Positions 40,221 through 43,894 of a stretch of DNA of 43,894 nucleotides are shown piece by piece. Under the pieces are notes generated by a model, which worked only from the letters and a program-made list of their open reading frames with translations, was not told the DNA's origin and ran no database searches. Origin of the DNA: JAENVT01 sp031412355 (lineage in GTDB: Bacteria; Actinomycetota; Acidimicrobiia; Acidimicrobiales; Ilumatobacteraceae). The position numbers and the translations under genes were made by a program. Every line of letters begins with the position of its first letter. Within the stretch, counting starts at the first letter, position 1. The stretch covers positions 1 to 43,894 of the forward strand of contig JANOCR010000144.1 of NCBI GenBank assembly GCA_031412355.1, written 5' to 3'.

Positions 40221-41429
40221 TTATCCGAACAACGCCGACGATGTCGTTGTCGTGCCGCTTGGCGAGGTCGTGGTGGTGGTGGTGACCGACGTGGTGGTGG
40301 TGACCGACGGCGTGGTCGTTGTCGATTTCACCGTTGTGGTCGGAGCCGGCACCGTCGTGCGTGCGACGGTCGTGGTGGTGGCCTCGGTGGTCGTGGTGGC
40401 ATCGGGGTTGGCGTAGTTGAACGACGGCAAGCTCTCGCGCTTGGTGTAATGCTCGGGCTCTTCGCCGTCCTGCCCCCACACGTACACCAGATCACCCTTG
40501 ACCACCATCGACGGGAAGGTCTTGGCGATCGTCTGGTTGAACCGAACACATCCATGAGACGCCGGCTCGAGCGGCACGTTGTCGGCACCGTGCACGGCAA
40601 TCCCGTAGTTGAAGTAGACGGGATTCATCATCCCACCCAACGGGCTCAGGCGCTTGCCCTCGTAGCGGCGGGTGAACCGGAACACGCCGCCAGGAGTTTT
40701 GGCGTCTGCGCACTCTTCCTTGGTCACCGGCTCGCTCAGTGGCTCGCCGTTGGGCCCCGTGTCGTAAGTGACCGTTTCGCACCACTTCTTCGGGGTGCCG
40801 TCGGGATTCTGCTCGCCGGTCGAGATGTGGGCGATCAGCTTCGGGACGTCGCTCTCGAACACGATCAACACCTGCTCGGGCACGTAGATCTCGACATGTG
40901 TCGAGCCAGCGCCGGTCGGGCGGCGCGGCGGAATCGTGATGCGGTCCTGCATGACCTGCCACATCTCGTTGCTGATCCGGCCTCTGGCCTCGCTACGTGG
41001 CGTCTTCAGGATCAACTTCTCGTAGGCCCACACCGCCTGCTGCGTACCCGAGCCGAACAGGCCGTCGATCGGGCCGGGGGCGAACCCAAGGTCGGTCAGC
41101 CGTTGCTGAACGGCTTTCACATCGTCGCCGGCATTGCCTTTGGCGATGGTCTGGGCGATGTTGGTCTTGACGATCGCGGGGTCGGTGTTGACCACGATCG
41201 GCAAGGTGGTGATAGCCGCTGATGTGGGCACTTCCACCCTGGCGACCGTCGCCGGCACAGTGTCGGCGCTGCTGGCACCACCGCTGCCCGACAGGCCGGC
41301 CACGATGACCACAGCCAGCACGCCGGCCCCGGCAACAGTGGGCATCCACCGGCCAATAGGCGAAGGCGCGGCGCCACGACGGCGGCGCGGCTGTGGATGG
41401 GACGGTCTACGGGCATTCAAAACAGGCAA
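40221..41429 (-). CDS. L,D-transpeptidase with peptidoglycan-binding domain and Thr-rich tail
   Basis: 402 residues from TTG 41429; TTG 41420 is a rival start, with GGAG nine bases upstream. A basic N-terminus and one membrane helix (about 30-50) anchor it. A peptidoglycan-binding domain (about 95-145: DVKAVQQRLTDLGFAPGPIDGLFG) is followed by a YkuD domain (about 180-325) with the catalytic IAVHGADN and ASHGCVRFN motif (His, Cys). It makes 3-3 cross-links or attaches proteins to peptidoglycan. The last 60 residues are nearly all Thr with a few Pro/Val, which is unusual after a YkuD domain. Confidence 0.9.
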   Translation of the reverse strand: MPVLNARRPSHPQPRRRRGAAPSPIGRWMPTVAGAGVLAVVIVAGLSGSGGASSADTVPATVARVEVPTSAAITTLPIVVNTDPAIVKTNIAQTIAKGNAGDDVKAVQQRLTDLGFAPGPIDGLFGSGTQQAVWAYEKLILKTPRSEARGRISNEMWQVMQDRITIPPRRPTGAGSTHVEIYVPEQVLIVFESDVPKLIAHISTGEQNPDGTPKKWCETVTYDTGPNGEPLSEPVTKEECADAKTPGGVFRFTRRYEGKRLSPLGGMMNPVYFNYGIAVHGADNVPLEPASHGCVRFNQTIAKTFPSMVVKGDLVYVWGQDGEEPEHYTKRESLPSFNYANPDATTTTEATTTTVARTTVPAPTTTVKSTTTTPSVTTTTSVTTTTTTSPSGTTTTSSALFG

Positions 41430-41494
41430 ACTCCGACTGGGGGCGTCGTAGCCAATCTATCAGCCGCCTCCACGGCCCAGCCGTCGGTAACCGG

Positions 41495-42259
41495 TCAGGT
41501 AAACGGTCGAACCACTGGTTGGAGGTCACGCAACTCGCGTCGCAACTGCACCATCTCGCTGAGGATCTTGCGAATCACGCTGCCCGAGGCCAGGGTGCTC
41601 TCGCCCCTGGTCCGAGGGAAGTAGTCGACGCCGAACTGGATCACGTTGAAGCCCAGTTTGTTGGCCCGGATGATCAGCTCGGCATCGATGAACGACCCCT
41701 CGCTGCGCAATTCGAGGTGGTCGAAGATCGACCCGCGGCACAACTTGAAAGCGAAGTTGATGTCGCGCATGCGCACACCGAACAGCCGGCGGATCAGGAA
41801 GTTGTAGAAGAACGTGTACACGGTGCGCAGCGAGCCCTCGCCCGTGCGATCGAAGCGGAATGCGCTGACGATGTCGGCGTCGTAGTAGCGCATGAGTCGT
41901 ATGGCCCTCGACACCTCGGCCATGTCGAACGGCAGATCGGCATCGCTGTACAGCACGACGTCGCCTGTGGCCTTGGCGAAGCCGGTCTTCATCGAACCGC
42001 CGAGCTTGCGATTGACGGGGTGATGAACCACACGGATGTGCGGGTCGGCGGCCGCCATCTCGTCGGCGAGCTTGCCGGTGTGGTCGGTCGAGGCATCGTC
42101 GACGATGATCAGTTCGTAGTCGAGGATCTCGTTGCGCTCCAACAACGAGCGGCATTCGATCGTCGCCGTCTCGATGGCCCGGTCGATGTATGCCTCTTCG
42201 TTCCACATCGGGAAGAAGACGCTGAGCTTCGTGAAAGGAGTCGCCCGCTCGGCTGCCAT
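41495..42259 (-). CDS. Family 2 glycosyltransferase
   Basis: 254 residues from ATG 42259. TACCCT ends seven bases before it, so the much longer in-frame ORF up to 42523 is not needed. The GT-A fold has LSVFFPMWNEEAYIDRAIE, ELIIVDDASTDHTGKLADEM, and the metal-binding YSDADLPFD. VNRKLGGSMKTGF is the usual dolichol-phosphate-mannose-synthase-like block. It lacks C-terminal membrane helices. Likely transfers a sugar from a nucleotide sugar to a lipid phosphate or similar acceptor. Divergent from a small membrane protein. Confidence 0.88.
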   Translation of the reverse strand: MAAERATPFTKLSVFFPMWNEEAYIDRAIETATIECRSLLERNEILDYELIIVDDASTDHTGKLADEMAAADPHIRVVHHPVNRKLGGSMKTGFAKATGDVVLYSDADLPFDMAEVSRAIRLMRYYDADIVSAFRFDRTGEGSLRTVYTFFYNFLIRRLFGVRMRDINFAFKLCRGSIFDHLELRSEGSFIDAELIIRANKLGFNVIQFGVDYFPRTRGESTLASGSVIRKILSEMVQLRRELRDLQPVVRPFT

Positions 42260-42266
42260 CGGCGCA

Positions 42267-42310
42267 AGGGTAGCGGGCGCATCCCCACTACGGCCGTCGC
42301 CCGATATGGT
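42267..42310. promoter_or_regulatory. Divergent leaderless promoter pair (glycosyltransferase / membrane protein)
   Basis: Minus-strand TACCCT (42272-42267) and plus-strand TATGGT (42305-42310) each end seven bases before the start codons at 42259 and 42318. Confidence 0.5.
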
Positions 42311-42317
42311 GCGATCA

Positions 42318-42806
42318 ATGGATCCCGGCACATCGACGCAGGCTGAATCGCTGCCGCCATCGCCCCTCCCACCGCCTCCGCCGCCAGTTCTGCTGGCGCC
42401 ATGGCTGCAACCACCGGTTCGGCGCGCCGGCCAGTTGAACCCACGGTGGCGGTTGGCCTTCGGTATCGGGTGGGCCGCGATCATCGTCGGGCAGATCTCG
42501 GTCTGGGAGTCGTCGCGCGTCATCGGTCTGTCGACGTGGTGGCTGGGCGCCGACTCGCAACCGCATCCGCTGCTGCTGCAATTGCTTCCGTTCTACGGCC
42601 CGCTGCTGGTCACTGTCGCAGCCATCTCGAACTGGCGCTACGCGCCGTACATGGGCATCGTGGTCGCCCTGTCTGGGGCGGCCATCGGCGTGGGCGATCT
42701 CGACAGAGTGCAGTGGATCGCAACCGTCGAGCTGGTGCTTGGTTTCGCCGCGCTGTGCATCAGCGTTGCGTCGCTCGCCGGCATGTACCGGCCAGCACGC
42801 GACTAG
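42318..42806 (+). CDS. Small membrane protein of unknown function
   Basis: 162 residues from ATG 42318. The first 45 residues are Pro-rich and hydrophilic (SPLPPPPPPVLLAPWLQPP). Then come about four membrane segments: LAFGIGWAAIIVGQISVW, LLLQLLPFYGPLLVTVAAI, YMGIVVALSGAAIGVG and ATVELVLGFAALCISVASLAG. No conserved family is recognised. Its stop TAG and that of the convergent glgC share the palindrome CTAG. The Pro-rich head probably lies in the cytoplasm. Confidence 0.7.
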   Translation: MDPGTSTQAESLPPSPLPPPPPPVLLAPWLQPPVRRAGQLNPRWRLAFGIGWAAIIVGQISVWESSRVIGLSTWWLGADSQPHPLLLQLLPFYGPLLVTVAAISNWRYAPYMGIVVALSGAAIGVGDLDRVQWIATVELVLGFAALCISVASLAGMYRPARD

Positions 42807-43894
42807 CCGAGCTTGCGGTCCTTCTCGACCACTACGACGCCGCGATCGCTGACGACGAACTCTTCGAGGTCGGCCGCGTTGTCGTGACCGATCGAGCGAC
42901 CGGCCGGGATGTCGACGTTCTTGTCGATGACACACCGATGCAGTCGCGCCCCAGGGCCCACACGAACGCCGGGGAACAGGATCGACTCGCTGACGACCGC
43001 TAACGCGTCGACATAGGTCTCGGGCCCCAGGATCGAGCGCTCGACGGTCCCACCCGACACGATCGAGCCGGCACACAGCAGGCTGTTGTCGATCACCGGC
43101 CGTTCACCGCCCGGGCCGTGGTCGATCTTGGCCGGCGGCAACGGCAGTTGCAGGCTGTAGACCGGCCACTCGCCGTTGTAGAGACTGAACGGCGGTACCG
43201 GGGCGATGAGGTCCATGTTGGCCTCGTAGTACGCGTCGAGGCTCCCGACGTCGCGCCAGTAGCCACGCTCGTGCTCGGCTTGGCCGGGGATGACGTTGGT
43301 CGAGAAGTCGTACATGTGCGACACGCCGGCGCGGGTGAGCATGGGAATGACGTCGCCGCCGATGTCGGTGGCGATGTCGTCGGTGCCGGTCGGGCTGACG
43401 ACGTCGATCAGCGTCTGGGTGTCGAATACGTAGTTGCCCATCGATGCCAACACGCGAGACGTGTCGCCCGGCATGGTGGGCGGGTTGGCGGGCTTCTCGT
43501 GGAAGGCGATGATCTTGCCGGCGGCCGAGGCCTCGATGATGCCGAACTGAGATCCTTCGGCAACCGGGACCGGGATCGCGGCGACAGTGACTCCCGCGCC
43601 GACGGCCATGTGATGCTCGACCATCTGGCGGGGATCCATGTGGTAGATGTGGTCGGCGCCGAACACACACACGATGTCGGGACGCTCGTCGCTTATGAGG
43701 TTGAGGTTCTGATAGATCGCGTCGGCCGAGCCGCTGAACCACTGCGGACCGCGCCGCATCTGCGCCGGCACCGGCGTGACGTAGTTGCCGAGCAACGTCG
43801 AGAAGCGCCAGGTCTGGCTGATGTGCCTGTCGAGACTGTGGCTCTTGTACTGGGTCAGCACCACGATCTTCAGATAGCGGGCGTTGGCGAAGTT
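42803..43894 (-). CDS. glgC: Glucose-1-phosphate adenylyltransferase (5' end cut by window)
   Basis: 363 residues are present; the frame stays open to the window end, so roughly the first 50 residues (the nucleotide-binding loop) are missing. Visible blocks are NFANARYLKIVVLTQYKSHS at the edge, RRGPQWFSGSADAIYQNL, VFGADHIYHMDPRQMVEHH (metal Asp), FHEKPANPP, GYWRDVGSLDAYYEANMDL and the left-handed beta helix with NSLLCAGSIVSGGTVERSIL. It makes ADP-glucose from glucose 1-phosphate and ATP, the committed step of bacterial glycogen synthesis. Allosteric residues in the missing N-terminus cannot be judged. Confidence 0.94.
   Translation of the reverse strand, partial: NFANARYLKIVVLTQYKSHSLDRHISQTWRFSTLLGNYVTPVPAQMRRGPQWFSGSADAIYQNLNLISDERPDIVCVFGADHIYHMDPRQMVEHHMAVGAGVTVAAIPVPVAEGSQFGIIEASAAGKIIAFHEKPANPPTMPGDTSRVLASMGNYVFDTQTLIDVVSPTGTDDIATDIGGDVIPMLTRAGVSHMYDFSTNVIPGQAEHERGYWRDVGSLDAYYEANMDLIAPVPPFSLYNGEWPVYSLQLPLPPAKIDHGPGGERPVIDNSLLCAGSIVSGGTVERSILGPETYVDALAVVSESILFPGVRVGPGARLHRCVIDKNVDIPAGRSIGHDNAADLEEFVVSDRGVVVVEKDRKLG

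Noticed and set aside
41393..42346. Long plus-strand ORFs opposite the glycosyltransferase and similar long ORFs opposite cbs, pgi and ppx
   Set aside because: High-GC shadow frames; the opposite strand has clear conserved families.
42260..42523. Upstream extension of the glycosyltransferase ORF
   Set aside because: It runs over the divergent promoter and the Pro-rich membrane protein gene; the TACCCT hexamer fixes ATG 42259.
1..43894. tRNA or rRNA genes, prophage, integrative element, secondary-metabolite cluster
   Set aside because: No cloverleaf, rRNA-like stretch, integrase, transposase, structural phage gene or biosynthetic megasynthase was seen by reading; a dedicated RNA search was not possible.

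Overview
The window is high-GC DNA from an actinobacterium. The best fit is the Acidimicrobiia (Ilumatobacter-like), inferred from gene content and not from any rRNA gene. Supporting signs are Thr-rich linkers on exported proteins, a DUF222/HNH protein, a PafB/PafC pair, a CofC (coenzyme F420) gene, and many starts that look leaderless. The window is densely coded with short intergenic gaps. I found no tRNA, rRNA, CRISPR array, insertion sequence or prophage. The left edge cuts the 3' end of a secreted beta-propeller gene and the right edge cuts the 5' end of glgC.

Region 1 (1-8.1 kb) is accessory. It holds a tandem nested palindromic repeat, lipoproteins and a secreted orphan, a DUF5655 protein divergent from a VOC protein, a TauD-type dioxygenase with an operator-like promoter, a multicopper oxidase with a hairpin-rich leader, an MDR-type oxidoreductase whose start lies in a long inverted repeat, and a DUF222/HNH protein.

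Region 2 (8.1-18.8 kb) is mostly metabolic. It carries cystathionine beta-synthase with a gamma-synthase/lyase, a minus-strand selD-rnhB-amine oxidase operon divergent from a MOSC gene, gpsA with an uncharacterised partner and divergent from cofC plus a PIG-L deacetylase, and a TIGR03084-type protein.

Region 3 (18.8-31.4 kb) opens with a short HU gene followed by a separate 51-residue Lys/Ala/Pro repeat protein resembling the tail of mycobacterial HupB, closed by a good intrinsic terminator. Next come DUF429, HIT, AhpD-like, PIN-PhoH, a DEDDh exonuclease, pafB-pafC, an RlmI-like methyltransferase, pgl-pgi, a serine hydrolase, a RarD-like transporter and a lipoprotein.

Region 4 (31.4-43.9 kb) contains a complete five-gene branched-chain amino-acid-type ABC operon (livG-livF-livH-livM-substrate binder), DUF305, a zinc metallopeptidase overlapping a Ppx/GppA phosphatase, an L,D-transpeptidase, a family 2 glycosyltransferase, a small membrane protein and glgC.

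The strongest window-wide signal is a promoter grammar. At 15 gene starts a TANNNT hexamer ends 6-8 bases before the start codon, as expected for leaderless mRNAs, and four more starts have CANNNT there. This fixes many start codons and shows several divergent pairs sharing one very compact promoter region. The most interesting single locus is the detached HU tail at 18833-18988.
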